From J027 sp965215855 (GTDB lineage: Bacteria; Chloroflexota; Anaerolineae; Aggregatilineales; J027), in assembly GCA_965215855.1 (NCBI GenBank), contig CBDCER010000003.1:1488001-1552000 (forward strand): a DNA stretch of 64,000 nucleotides. Reading direction: 5' to 3'. The position numbers were made by a program, and so were the translations under genes. How positions within the stretch are numbered: position 1 is the stretch's first letter; the number at the start of each line of letters is the position of its first letter. Of the stretch, positions 17,806-27,130 are shown in pieces. Below the pieces are notes generated by a model. It saw nothing but the letters and a program-made list of their open reading frames with translations. It was not told the DNA's origin and searched no databases.

Positions 17806-19360
17806 ACAATCACCAGGGGCAACTCTGTCCAGTGCCGAGAAACTGGAAATCGCCCGTCAATTGAAGGCGCTGAACGTCGATATTATTGAAGCTGGGTTTC
17901 CCGCCGCCAGTCCTGATGACTTTGCAGCGGTGAACCGTATTGCAAACGAAGTTGGGACACCCGATGGCCCGGTGATCTGTGGGCTGGCCCGTGCGGTTGA
18001 GAGTGACATCCGTACCTGCTGGGATAGCATCAAAGACGCTGCCAAACCGCGCATCCACACCTTTCTGGGCGTTAGCGACATCCATTTGAAATACCAGATG
18101 CAGATTACCCAGGCCGAAGCAAAAGAGCAGATTCGTGCAGCAGTCACGTTAGCGAAATCACTGTGCGAAGATGTGGAATTTAGCCCAATGGACGCTGGGC
18201 GTACCGACCCCGATTTTCTCATCGAAGTGCTGGCTATCGCTGTTGAGTGTGGCGCAACCACTTTGAATATCCCGGATACCGTCGGTTATGTGATGCCAGA
18301 GGAATATGGGGCGGTGATGGCGAAACTCATCAATGAAACGCCCGGCGCTGGTCCCGATAGCGGCATCATCTGGTCAGTGCATTGCCACAATGACCTGGGG
18401 CTGGCAACCGCCAACACCCTGGCCGGCATTATGGCCGGTGCGCGTCAGGCCGAAGTTACCGTCAATGGTATCGGCGAACGGGCGGGTAATACCTCGCTGG
18501 AAGAGGTAGCGATGGCCCTGCACACCCGCCGCGACTGGACTGGCCTGACGACCAATATCAACACTGAGGAAATCACCAAAACCAGTCGCATGGTCAGCAA
18601 CTACACCGGCCTGCCAATCCAACCCAACAAGGCGATTGTCGGCGCGAATGCTTTTGCTCATGAGGCTGGCATTCATCAAGACGGCATTCTGAAAGACAAA
18701 AGCACCTATGAGATTATGACGCCGCAGTCAGTGGGACTGAGTGCTAGCCAGCTTGTGTTGGGCAAACATAGTGGACGCCATGCGCTGAAGGTGCGTTTGC
18801 GCGAACTGGGCTTTGAGGTCGAAGGTGAGGAATTGAAGCAGGTCTTCCGCCGCTTCAAAGACGTGGCCGATGCCAAGAAGACCGTCACCGATGCCGATTT
18901 GCAGGCGTTGGTGCATGATGTATCCGACCATCTGCAGGAATACTATCACCTGAGCGATTTGCAGGTGGCCTGTGGCACGATGGGAATGCCCACCGCGACA
19001 GCTAAGATACGCACACCCGACGGGGCTGAAACCGTTGTGGCTGGCATTGGAACCGGTCCAGTAGATGCCGCGTATCAGGCCATTGATGCCATCGTGCAAA
19101 TGCCGAATGTGCTGATTGAATTCAGTGTCCACAGCATCACCGAAGGCATTGATGCGCTCGGCGAAGTAACCGTCCGCATTACCCCCGGCGAGACTGTCGA
19201 GGAGTCGTTAATGACATTTGGCGGCTATGGCGCGGATTCGGATATTGTGGTTGCCAGCGCCAAAGCATATATGGCGGCGCTCAATCGCATGATTGCGGTG
19301 ATGGGCAAGAACGGCATTGCGGCAGAAGGTGCAGTGGCAACAGTTGGTGTCGGTGATTAG
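17762..19360 (+). CDS. leuA: 2-isopropylmalate synthase
   Basis: A 532-residue enzyme that condenses acetyl-CoA with 2-oxoisovalerate, the first committed step of leucine synthesis. The TIM-barrel HMGL-like domain starts DTTLRDGEQSPGA (metal and substrate site). It has the HxH metal motif in WSVHCHNDLGLATAN and GNTSLEE. The C-terminal allosteric dimer domain (about 390-520, with GPVDAAYQAIDAI and GEVTVRI) normally binds leucine. The ATG is preceded by AAAGGATTACCCCAAG. The length is that of bacterial LeuA type 1. Confidence 0.95.
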   Translation: MDTVYIFDTTLRDGEQSPGATLSSAEKLEIARQLKALNVDIIEAGFPAASPDDFAAVNRIANEVGTPDGPVICGLARAVESDIRTCWDSIKDAAKPRIHTFLGVSDIHLKYQMQITQAEAKEQIRAAVTLAKSLCEDVEFSPMDAGRTDPDFLIEVLAIAVECGATTLNIPDTVGYVMPEEYGAVMAKLINETPGAGPDSGIIWSVHCHNDLGLATANTLAGIMAGARQAEVTVNGIGERAGNTSLEEVAMALHTRRDWTGLTTNINTEEITKTSRMVSNYTGLPIQPNKAIVGANAFAHEAGIHQDGILKDKSTYEIMTPQSVGLSASQLVLGKHSGRHALKVRLRELGFEVEGEELKQVFRRFKDVADAKKTVTDADLQALVHDVSDHLQEYYHLSDLQVACGTMGMPTATAKIRTPDGAETVVAGIGTGPVDAAYQAIDAIVQMPNVLIEFSVHSITEGIDALGEVTVRITPGETVEESLMTFGGYGADSDIVVASAKAYMAALNRMIAVMGKNGIAAEGAVATVGVGD

Positions 19361-19374
19361 GGAGATCATGAACA

Positions 19375-20805
19375 ATGTCGAAAACACTGTTTGAAAAAAT
19401 CTGGGATTCGCATGTGGTGGCACATCCACCCAACAGTCCTGCCATTCTGTATATCGACCTGCACCTGATTCACGAGGTCACATCGCCGCAAGCGTTTGCT
19501 GAACTGGACGCACGCGGGCTGAAAGTACGCCGTCCAGGGCAAACCATCGCTACGATGGATCATAGTACGCCGACCACACCGCGTAATGGGGGCGTCATCC
19601 CTATTACGGATGCGATGGCCCAGGCGCAATTGAATCGGCTGGTCGAAAACTGCCGCAATCATGATATTCAGGTCTTCGATCTGAATGACGAACGTCAGGG
19701 CATTGTACATGTCATCGGCCCCGAACTGGGATTGACACAGCCGGGCATGACCGTTGTGTGCGGGGATAGCCATACCAGCACACATGGCGCGTTTGGCGCG
19801 TGGGCGTTTGGCATCGGAACCAGCGAGGTCGGGCATGTGTTGGCAACGCAGACGCTTTTGCAACACAAGCCGAAGACGTTTGAGATTCAGGTGGACGGGC
19901 ACTTGCCGGATGGCGTGACTTCCAAAGACATCATTCTGGCCGTCATCGCCAATATCGGCGTTGGGGGCGGAACCGGTCATGTGTTTGAATACACTGGCAG
20001 CGCCATCCGTAGCTTGAGCATGGAAGCCCGCATGACCATCTGCAACATGAGTATCGAAGCGGGTGCACGGGCGGGGATGATCGCGCCGGACGACACTACT
20101 TTCGAGTATCTGTTGGGGCGCACTCATGCACCAGCGGGGGCTGATTGGGAACGGGCAGTTGACCATTGGCGCACACTGGCTACTGACGATGGTGCGACCT
20201 ATGATCGCCAATTCAACTTGGATGCCAATGACCTGGAGCCGATGATTACTTATGGAACCAACCCCGGCATGGGCGTTCCGGTTACGGGGCGTGTGCCTGA
20301 TCCGGCTTCGGCGAGTGATAGTAGCCACAAAAACGCTTTGGACAAAGCCCTGACCTACATGGGCTTGCAGCCGGGACAATCCATCCAGGGCCAGAAAATC
20401 GATGTGGTATTCATTGGCTCGTGTACCAATTCGCGTATCAGTGATTTGCGCCAGGCCGCCGAACTGGTAAAAGGTCGCCGTGTGGCCGATGATGTACGGA
20501 TGCTGGTTGTGCCTGGGTCACAGCAAGTCAAACGTCAAGCCGAGTCTGAAGGCCTGGACGAAGTTTTCCGGACTGCCGGAGCCGAATGGCGCGAAGCGGG
20601 GTGCAGCATGTGTATTGCCATGAACGGCGACCAATTGCAACCCGGTCAATATGCCATCAGCACCAGCAATCGCAATTTTGAGGGCCGCCAGGGACGCGGC
20701 GGACGGACGTTCCTCGCCAGCCCGCTCACTGCCGCTGCATCGGCAATTCGTGGTGCAGTAACCGACCCACGCCACCTGACGCCCGATACCATCACGGTAA
20801 ATTAG
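19375..20805 (+). CDS. leuC: 3-isopropylmalate dehydratase, large subunit
   Basis: A 476-residue aconitase-family subunit that carries the 4Fe-4S cluster and isomerises 2- to 3-isopropylmalate; it may also act on citramalate in the CimA route. Cluster cysteines are in GSCTNSRISDLR and GCSMCIAMNGD. Other family marks are MDHSTPT, VCGDSHTSTHGAFG and SNRNFEGRQG. It needs LeuD as small subunit, encoded 14 bases downstream. The start is supported by the GGGAGATCATGAACA region before the ATG at 19375. Confidence 0.96.
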   Translation: MSKTLFEKIWDSHVVAHPPNSPAILYIDLHLIHEVTSPQAFAELDARGLKVRRPGQTIATMDHSTPTTPRNGGVIPITDAMAQAQLNRLVENCRNHDIQVFDLNDERQGIVHVIGPELGLTQPGMTVVCGDSHTSTHGAFGAWAFGIGTSEVGHVLATQTLLQHKPKTFEIQVDGHLPDGVTSKDIILAVIANIGVGGGTGHVFEYTGSAIRSLSMEARMTICNMSIEAGARAGMIAPDDTTFEYLLGRTHAPAGADWERAVDHWRTLATDDGATYDRQFNLDANDLEPMITYGTNPGMGVPVTGRVPDPASASDSSHKNALDKALTYMGLQPGQSIQGQKIDVVFIGSCTNSRISDLRQAAELVKGRRVADDVRMLVVPGSQQVKRQAESEGLDEVFRTAGAEWREAGCSMCIAMNGDQLQPGQYAISTSNRNFEGRQGRGGRTFLASPLTAAASAIRGAVTDPRHLTPDTITVN

Positions 20806-20819
20806 AGAGGAAACGACGC

Positions 20820-21407
20820 ATGGAACCCTTTACCAATTTCAGCAGCCGCATGATCCCGCTACCAGTGGATAATATCGACACCGACCAGATTATTCCGGCC
20901 CGCTTCCTGAAAGTTACCGACAAATCCAGTCTGGCCGAAGGTTTGTTTGTGGACTGGCGGCGCGACGATGATTTTGTACTGAATGATTCGCAATATGACG
21001 GAGCGCAGGTGCTTGTCGCCGGACACAATTTCGGCTGTGGCTCCTCGCGTGAACACGCCCCCTGGGCACTCAAATCCTATGGGTTTCGGGCCATTATTTC
21101 AACCTATTTTGCCGACATTTTCCGCAATAATTCACTCAAGAATGGCCTGTTGCCGATTACAGTTGATGCCGAAACGCAGGAAACGTTGCTGGATATGATC
21201 GCCGAAAATCCACGCTTCGAGGTGCGGGTTGATCTGGCAGCACAGACTTTGCACCTGCCGGATGGCTCAGAGGTCGAATTCCCCATCGACCCATTCTCCA
21301 AAACTTGCCTGCTCGAGGGCGTCGATGAGATGGGCTATCTGCTGAAACATCTGGATACCGTCGAGGCCTATGAAACCGAACATCCCGCCTGGATAAGTGT
21401 CAGATGA
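20820..21407 (+). CDS. leuD: 3-isopropylmalate dehydratase, small subunit
   Basis: A 195-residue swivel-domain subunit that completes the LeuCD heterodimer. Recognisable motifs are DNIDTDQIIPARFLK near the start, FGCGSSREHAPWAL in the middle (substrate specificity region) and FRNNSLKNGLLPI. The ATG follows AGAGAGGAAACGACGC, a good ribosome binding site. The length is usual for the LeuD type 1 group. Confidence 0.96.
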   Translation: MEPFTNFSSRMIPLPVDNIDTDQIIPARFLKVTDKSSLAEGLFVDWRRDDDFVLNDSQYDGAQVLVAGHNFGCGSSREHAPWALKSYGFRAIISTYFADIFRNNSLKNGLLPITVDAETQETLLDMIAENPRFEVRVDLAAQTLHLPDGSEVEFPIDPFSKTCLLEGVDEMGYLLKHLDTVEAYETEHPAWISVR

Positions 21408-21416
21408 GGGATTGCC

Positions 21417-22988
21417 ATGCAAATTGACGTATACGACACCACGCTCCGTGATGGCACGCAGGGCGAGAACATCTCGCTATCGGTGGACGACAAGCTACGC
21501 ATCACTCGCATCCTGGATGAGTTGGGCGTGGCCTATATCGAGGGCGGCTGGCCGGGCAGCAATCCAAAAGACATGGCCTATTTCGAGGCTGTGCAAGAAT
21601 TGGAGTTGAAACATGCCCGTGTCGCCGCCTTTGGGATGACCTGCCGTGTAGACGGTGATCCTACTGACGATGCTAATATCCAGGCGTTGATTAATGCCAA
21701 TACCCCTGTCGTGACGGTTGTCGGCAAGTCGTCCATGTTGCATGTCGAGGAAGTCTTGCGAACCACGCCCGCGGAAAACCTGCGAATTATCCAGGCCAGT
21801 ATTGCCTATCTGAAATCGCAAGGGCGCGAGGTGGTATACGACGCCGAGCATTTCTTCGATGGGTATAAACTCGACCCTGATTATGCCCTCGCCACGCTGA
21901 ATGCAGCCACTACTGGCGGTGCAGATGTTGTGGTGTTGTGTGATACCAATGGCGGCAGTCTCTATTGGGAAGTGGAAGAAGTCGTTCAGATCGTGGGCAA
22001 ACATTTTCCCGACGCAACTATCGGTATCCATACGCATAATGATGGCGAATTGGGCGTGGCGAATACACTGGCCGCCGTTCGCATGGGCGCGACGCATGTG
22101 CAGGGCACAATCAATGGCTATGGCGAACGCTGTGGCAATGCCAATTTGTGCAGCATTCTTCCTGACCTAGAGCTGAAGCTGGGCCATCAGGCCCTGCCGG
22201 AAGGCCATCTACGCCGGTTGACGTTCACAGCCCATACGGTCGAGGAAATCGCCAACCAATCCCCCAACAACGCGCTGCCTTATGTTGGCAAGAGTGCTTT
22301 TGCTCATAAAGGCGGCATTCATGTGGCAGCCATGCGGCGCGTGATGGAAAGTTACCAACACATTGCCCCCGAACTTATCGGCAACAAGACCCGCTATCTG
22401 GTGTCCGATCTGTCGGGGCGTGGCAATATCCTCAGTCTGGCGGAAGCCTTTGGCCTGGACGCCGAAGATGCCACTGCCCGCGAGGTATTGGCCGAAATCA
22501 AGCGCCTGGAACACGGTGGCTATGCGTTCGAGGGGGCCGAGGCATCCGTCGCTATGATGTTGCATCGTGCCCAGTCCGATTATCATCCGCCTTTTCACTT
22601 GATTGACTACATGGTGCTGGTCGAACACCGTGAAGGCCGGGGCATGGTCACCGAAGCGACTGTCAAACTTAGTGTGAATGACCAAGAACTCTATACGGTG
22701 GCCGATGGCAATGGGCCAGTTAATGCGCTGGATCGTGCCTTGCGGAAGGCGCTGTTGCCAGTTTATCCTGATCTGGAAGATTTTCGCCTGACCGATTACA
22801 AAGTCCGTATCGTGGACGGTGCAGCGGCGACTAGCGCAATCACCCGTGTATTGATCGACACCCGTAATGGTAGCCGCAGTTGGAGTACCGTTGGAGCCAG
22901 CACCAATATCATTGAGGCCAGTTGGCAGGCATTGGTCGATTCAGTTGAATATGGATTAATTAGCGTCGAGCAGGGAGCTGTTGTGTGA
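21417..22988 (+). CDS. cimA: (R)-citramalate synthase
   Basis: A 523-residue LeuA-superfamily enzyme predicted to condense pyruvate with acetyl-CoA to citramalate, giving 2-oxobutyrate for isoleucine without threonine deaminase. Supports are DTTLRDGTQGENISLS, the AYIEGGWPGSNPKD motif, VYDAEHFFDGYK, VVLCDTNGG, IHTHNDGELGVAN and a C-terminal LeuA dimer domain (about 400-515). The GGWPGSNPKD and HFFDGYK forms are typical of CimA rather than LeuA or homocitrate synthase. LeuC, LeuD and LeuB next to it can process citramalate as well. Its stop overlaps the GTG start of leuB by four bases. Confidence 0.92.
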   Translation: MQIDVYDTTLRDGTQGENISLSVDDKLRITRILDELGVAYIEGGWPGSNPKDMAYFEAVQELELKHARVAAFGMTCRVDGDPTDDANIQALINANTPVVTVVGKSSMLHVEEVLRTTPAENLRIIQASIAYLKSQGREVVYDAEHFFDGYKLDPDYALATLNAATTGGADVVVLCDTNGGSLYWEVEEVVQIVGKHFPDATIGIHTHNDGELGVANTLAAVRMGATHVQGTINGYGERCGNANLCSILPDLELKLGHQALPEGHLRRLTFTAHTVEEIANQSPNNALPYVGKSAFAHKGGIHVAAMRRVMESYQHIAPELIGNKTRYLVSDLSGRGNILSLAEAFGLDAEDATAREVLAEIKRLEHGGYAFEGAEASVAMMLHRAQSDYHPPFHLIDYMVLVEHREGRGMVTEATVKLSVNDQELYTVADGNGPVNALDRALRKALLPVYPDLEDFRLTDYKVRIVDGAAATSAITRVLIDTRNGSRSWSTVGASTNIIEASWQALVDSVEYGLISVEQGAVV

Positions 22989-24070
22989 AAGCGACAATTG
23001 CATTGTTACCCGGCGATGGCATCGGCCCAGAAGTGATTGCCGCTGCTGTTGCCATCTTGAATAAGTTTAATGACCATGATTTTGTGATTGAGACCGGATT
23101 ATTTGGCATCGCGGCCATCCGCGCCACCGGACAGCCCTTCCCCGACGACACCAAAGCAGTCTGCGAACAGGCCGATGCGGTTCTTTTGGGGGCAGTCGGC
23201 GGTCCAGCGGGCAGCACACCGCCTGGTTCGCCGCGTCCTGAAGCGGGATTATTGGCACTCCGCAAGCATTTCGAGCTATTCGCCAACCTGCGTCCGGTCA
23301 AAACCTGGCAAGCGTTAATCGAGTATGCACCATTGAAAGCCGAGTTGCTCAACGATGTGGACATCATGTTCGTGCGCGAGTTGACAGGGGGCATTTACTT
23401 TGGCAACAGAGAAGAGCCGCCCGATACGCTTGACCTGGCGAGCGAAACTGCTGCTTATGACACGATGGCTTATTCTGCTCCAGAAGTGTCCCGCATCGCG
23501 CATGTGGCATTCAAACTGGCCCAACAACGCGGCAAACAACTCGCTTCGGTGGATAAAGCGAACGTTCTGGCCTCCTCGCGGCTCTGGCGGCGGGTTGTAG
23601 ATGAGGTGGCGGGGAGATATGCTGACGTTACCGTATCACACCAACTGGTGGATGCTTTCGCTATGCAACTGATGACTGGCCCGCAACGTTGGGATGTGGT
23701 ACTGACTGGCAACATGTTCGGCGACATTTTGAGCGACGAAGCCAGCATTCTCGCTGGATCATTGGGTATGTTGCCGTCAGCGTCACTGAACGAGGGCAAT
23801 TTCGGCGTTTATGAGCCGGTGCATGGATCAGCGCCGGATATTGCTGGCAAAGGACTGGCAAATCCCATCGGCACGATTCTCAGCGCGGCCATGCTCCTGC
23901 GGCATTCGTTGGGATTGGAAGCTGAAGCAGCCCGTATCGAGAAGGCAGTTGCGGCGACACTGGCTGGCGGCGCTCGGACAGCGGATATTACCGGAGGTAG
24001 CGACCATACCAGCACTGCTGAATTTACGCAGGAAGTTATCCGGCATCTTGAGGCTGCTGGTACTGCTTGA
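22985..24070 (+). CDS. leuB: 3-isopropylmalate dehydrogenase
   Basis: A 361-residue NAD-dependent oxidative decarboxylase of the isocitrate/isopropylmalate dehydrogenase family. Typical marks are LLPGDGIGPEV at the start, LLGAVGGP, the LLALRKHFELFANLRPVK region with substrate arginines, RELTGGIYFG, SVDKANVLASSRLWR, TGNMFGDILSDEAS and EPVHGSAPDIAGK. The GTG start overlaps the cimA stop (GTGA), so translation is coupled. It also likely oxidises methylmalate from the citramalate route. It is the last gene of the operon. Confidence 0.95.
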   Translation: MKATIALLPGDGIGPEVIAAAVAILNKFNDHDFVIETGLFGIAAIRATGQPFPDDTKAVCEQADAVLLGAVGGPAGSTPPGSPRPEAGLLALRKHFELFANLRPVKTWQALIEYAPLKAELLNDVDIMFVRELTGGIYFGNREEPPDTLDLASETAAYDTMAYSAPEVSRIAHVAFKLAQQRGKQLASVDKANVLASSRLWRRVVDEVAGRYADVTVSHQLVDAFAMQLMTGPQRWDVVLTGNMFGDILSDEASILAGSLGMLPSASLNEGNFGVYEPVHGSAPDIAGKGLANPIGTILSAAMLLRHSLGLEAEAARIEKAVAATLAGGARTADITGGSDHTSTAEFTQEVIRHLEAAGTA

Positions 24071-24112
24071 GCAATTCCAGATTTATAGAAGTTCGTAGAA
24101 TCTTGCCCTATT

Positions 24113-24160
24113 TTACTACCAACACTACCACTCCTTAGAGAGTGGTAGTGTTGGTAGTAA
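24113..24160 (+). terminator. long perfect hairpin after leuB
   Basis: A perfect 21-base inverted repeat (24113-24133 and 24140-24160) with a six-base loop CTTAGA, located 40 bases after the leuB stop. There is no U-tract on either side, so it is not a classical intrinsic terminator. It could still end or protect the operon mRNA, or be a small repeat. Confidence 0.5.
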
Positions 24161-24195
24161 GGCTCTATCAGGATGAATGGAGATTTTCATACAGG

Positions 24196-24223
24196 TTGAT
24201 GTTGCCAATGAGTGGGCTATAAT
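24196..24223 (+). promoter_or_regulatory. promoter of the CYTH gene
   Basis: The -35 box TTGATG (24196-24201), a 16-base spacer and the perfect -10 box TATAAT (24218-24223) place a start near 24230, about 30 bases before the ATG. Confidence 0.6.
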
Positions 24224-24258
24224 CGTGGCATTCGCCTGGATAGATAGAAATTGATGGT

Positions 24259-24864
24259 ATGAGCCTCGAAATTGAATGCAAGATTCATGTACCCGACCTG
24301 GATACTATTCGCCAACAACTGGACGCTGCCGGAGCCATCATCCGCAAGCCACGTGTCTACGAGAAAAATATCCGCTACGAGAACCCGGCCCGTGATCTGA
24401 CCGAGAATGATATTGTGCTGCGCTTACGCCAAGATCGGGAGGCACGCATTACCTACAAAGCGCCTGCCGATACAATCACCAACGACGGAACCATCACCCG
24501 CCTGGAACTGGAGACCACAGTGGGTGATCTGGCGGCGATGGATGCGATCTTGCAACGCCTCGGCTTTATGCCATATATGGTCTACGAGAAGTATCGCACC
24601 ACCTATGAACTACCTGCCGTGCCCGGAGCCGAAATCGTTTTAGATGAGATGCCCTATGGTGATTTTATGGAGGTGGAAGGTACAACCGAGGCAATTGATG
24701 ATGTGCTGGGGCGGTTAGGTTTGGCCGATGCCCGACGTATCCCGGATAGTTACTCTACGATTTTTGATAAAGTGCGAGAACAGCATGGCCTGGAATTCAC
24801 CGATTTGACCTTTGAGAATTTTGCAGATGTAGCGGTGGATTCCAATATTCTTGAGCGGCTCTAG
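24259..24864 (+). CDS. CYTH-domain protein (class IV adenylate cyclase / CyaB-like)
   Basis: A 201-residue cytosolic protein of the CYTH tunnel-fold family, which acts on triphosphates (thiamine triphosphatase, tripolyphosphatase, class IV adenylate cyclase). The defining ExExK motif is at residues 4-8 (EIECK). It is followed by strands with the expected basic and acidic side chains: IVLRLRQD, ARITYKAP, RLELETTV, KYRTTYEL, VLDEMPYGDFMEVEG. The whole domain is intact, with a short C-terminal tail. The closest annotation style is CyaB, but cyclase activity cannot be told from phosphatase activity by sequence alone. It is convergent with the decarboxylase gene, one base apart. Confidence 0.85.
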   Translation: MSLEIECKIHVPDLDTIRQQLDAAGAIIRKPRVYEKNIRYENPARDLTENDIVLRLRQDREARITYKAPADTITNDGTITRLELETTVGDLAAMDAILQRLGFMPYMVYEKYRTTYELPAVPGAEIVLDEMPYGDFMEVEGTTEAIDDVLGRLGLADARRIPDSYSTIFDKVREQHGLEFTDLTFENFADVAVDSNILERL

Positions 24865-24865
24865 T

Positions 24866-26308
24866 TCAGGTATCGGCTAACTGTTGGGCATGATAGTGCA
24901 ACCGGTCAATTGCTTCTTCAATATCTTCTAGATGGGCGCGGAAAGACATGATCGCAGCTCGCAAAATCAGGTTACCATCAAGCCGAGTGGAGCTGATGTA
25001 TACCCGTCCTTCTTGTAGTAAGGCATTCATAAGCCGCTGGTTGAAATCGTTGGCGTCTCCTCTCGCCGGACAATAGCGATACGTCACCACCGACAACTCA
25101 GGATATGGCCCGACTTCAAAGCCAGGGAGACGTCCCATCTGCTCATAGAAATAACGTGCCAGGGCGATTTTTTCTGATAACGCCGCACGAAACGTCTGAA
25201 CACCCAGCAATTTCAATGGCAGCCACAGTCGTAAACCGCGAAAATGCTTGGTGAGTTCGGGCGAGAGGTCAGCCGAGGACAGTTCATTGTTGTCACGAGT
25301 GTCCTCCAGGTAATCGGCATCAGCGTTGAACGCCGCGAGTTGCTTGCTGGCGTCTTTGACGAGGACCGCACCGGTTCCATAGGGCAAAAAGAGTGTCTTA
25401 TGCGGATCGACCACCACGCTATCTGCCTGGCTCATGCCTTTGAGAACGGCCTCGCCTTCAGGACAGAGTTTGAATAAGCCGCCGTAGGCTCCATCAGCGT
25501 GAAACCAAAGATCGTGGGCCGCCGCGATTTCACCGATTGGCTCCAGGGGATCGACTGCGCCAGTGTTGGTTGTTCCAGCCGAAGCGACAATGAGCCAGGG
25601 CTGCAAACCTGCCTGTTTATCCGCCTGGATTTGTGCCTCAAGTGCTTTCGGATCCATCCGGTAATGGTCGTCTACAGCGATTTCTCGCCGGATACAGTGC
25701 CTCAAACCGGCTATATGCAGGGCTTTCTGGACGCTATGGTGAACATGCTCGGTCAGGTAAACTACCGAACGCGGGATGGTATCACCCTCAACGCCATAGG
25801 CATCTCGCGCAGTCACGATAGCAGTCAGATTAGCAACGCTGCCGCCCGATGCCAGATAGCCCGATGCGGTGGCGGGATAGCCAACGACTTCCGCCATCCA
25901 TTTGATGAGTACATTCTCGATGGTAACCGCCCCCGGACTGGCATGAAAAACACCCGAATAACGATTAGCCACTGCCGCCAGAAAGTCACCCATTGCCGAA
26001 TAGGGCAAAGCCCCGCCGGGGATGTAGCCCAAGAAACGTCCGGAAGTGGTGTTGATCCCTACTGTGTCAACACCGTCCGCCAGAAGTTCAAGTGTCTGTG
26101 CCATATCTGCACCCTGCTCCATGATGGCGACCTTCTGCATGAATGCACGCTGATCCGTCGGTGCTGTGTAGGCCGGTGCAGTGCTGATGCTGTCGAGATA
26201 TTGCGCGGCATATTGAACAACCTGCTCGAACAACGTTGCGCGTTCATCTGGAGCAGGGTCTAATGCACGGCTGGCGTGTTGCAAGCGTTTGATTTCTTCG
26301 CGTAACAT
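24866..26308 (-). CDS. PLP-dependent group II amino acid decarboxylase
   Basis: A 480-residue fold-type I PLP enzyme of the aromatic-L-amino-acid / glutamate decarboxylase family. The Schiff-base lysine is K304 in VVVDPHKTLFLPYG. The cofactor Asp is in WFHADGAYGG (270-277), and the ring-stacking His is near 191 (EHVHHSVQKA). ASAGTTNTGAVDPL is also typical. The product should be an amine and CO2; candidate substrates are aromatic amino acids, 2,4-diaminobutyrate or aspartate. The gene is followed in the same direction by nothing close, and preceded by the enoyl-CoA hydratase gene 11 bases upstream, so the two may share a transcript. Confidence 0.88.
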   Translation of the reverse strand: MLREEIKRLQHASRALDPAPDERATLFEQVVQYAAQYLDSISTAPAYTAPTDQRAFMQKVAIMEQGADMAQTLELLADGVDTVGINTTSGRFLGYIPGGALPYSAMGDFLAAVANRYSGVFHASPGAVTIENVLIKWMAEVVGYPATASGYLASGGSVANLTAIVTARDAYGVEGDTIPRSVVYLTEHVHHSVQKALHIAGLRHCIRREIAVDDHYRMDPKALEAQIQADKQAGLQPWLIVASAGTTNTGAVDPLEPIGEIAAAHDLWFHADGAYGGLFKLCPEGEAVLKGMSQADSVVVDPHKTLFLPYGTGAVLVKDASKQLAAFNADADYLEDTRDNNELSSADLSPELTKHFRGLRLWLPLKLLGVQTFRAALSEKIALARYFYEQMGRLPGFEVGPYPELSVVTYRYCPARGDANDFNQRLMNALLQEGRVYISSTRLDGNLILRAAIMSFRAHLEDIEEAIDRLHYHAQQLADT

Positions 26309-26319
26309 GGATTTTGCTC

Positions 26320-27111
26320 TTATTGTCCGCTGAAATTCGGTTCCCGTTTCTCGATAAATGCCATCACGCCTTCTTGGGCATCAGCGGTTCGGCTGGCGGC
26401 TTCTTGCAATTGCGCCTCCATGTCCAACATCTCGGCCAGCGACTTATCCCACGACGCGTTGAGCATTCGCTTGGTCATGCCTACTGCCAGCGTTGGCATT
26501 TGCGCCAGTTTAACGGCCAGGGTGCGAGATTCTTCCATGAACGTATCCGGTTCCGCCGCTGTGGTGCATAGGCCAAGTTTTACAGCAGCTTCAGCATTAA
26601 CGCGGTTTTGTGCATCGGCAAATAATATAAGTTCGAGAGCTTTCGTGTGCCCGACCAAACGTGGCAAGAAGTAGGTGAGGCCATTGTCGGGAACAAGACC
26701 GATCCGCGCAAAGGAGGCAAACACCAGACTCGCTTTGGTGGAGATGACACGCAAATCACAAGCCAGAGCGATACTCAGGCCCGCACCTGCCGCCACACCG
26801 TTAATCGCGCCGAGAATAGGCTTTTCCAGCTCGCGCATTCGCAGAATCAGCGGATTATATTTCTCGCGGAGATGCTGCAAGAAAGTCACCTTTCGATCCC
26901 CAACATCGCCCAGGTCTTGCCCAGAACAGAACGCCTTACCCGCGCCAGTCAGCATAATGGCACGGACAGCTGAGTCTCGTCGGGCGTCTTTGAATGCTGA
27001 GGTGGTCTCGACAATCTGCGTATCGGTGAAAGCATTGTATCGGTCGGGACGATTGAAGGTGATCGTTGCGACGCCATCGGTGACATCGTAAAGAATGGTC
27101 TCATAGCTCAT
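26320..27111 (-). CDS. enoyl-CoA hydratase/isomerase family protein
   Basis: A 263-residue crotonase-fold enzyme. The oxyanion-hole segments are GAGKAFCSGQDLGDV and AINGVAAGAGLSIALACDLR. The second half has FARIGLVPDNGLTYFLPRLVG, with an Asp in the place of the second catalytic acid, as seen in PaaG-like isomerases. This suggests an isomerase of the phenylacetate type or a related acyl-CoA enzyme. The frame extends to 27231, but the ATG at 27111 has GGAG eight bases upstream and starts MSYETILYDV, as relatives do. It lies between the LCP gene and the decarboxylase on the same strand. Confidence 0.88.
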   Translation of the reverse strand: MSYETILYDVTDGVATITFNRPDRYNAFTDTQIVETTSAFKDARRDSAVRAIMLTGAGKAFCSGQDLGDVGDRKVTFLQHLREKYNPLILRMRELEKPILGAINGVAAGAGLSIALACDLRVISTKASLVFASFARIGLVPDNGLTYFLPRLVGHTKALELILFADAQNRVNAEAAVKLGLCTTAAEPDTFMEESRTLAVKLAQMPTLAVGMTKRMLNASWDKSLAEMLDMEAQLQEAASRTADAQEGVMAFIEKREPNFSGQ

Positions 27112-27130
27112 TGCATAATCTCCATCAAAT

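Noticed and set aside
24113..24160. Miniature transposable element at the long hairpin
   Set aside because: No target duplication and no second copy in the window.
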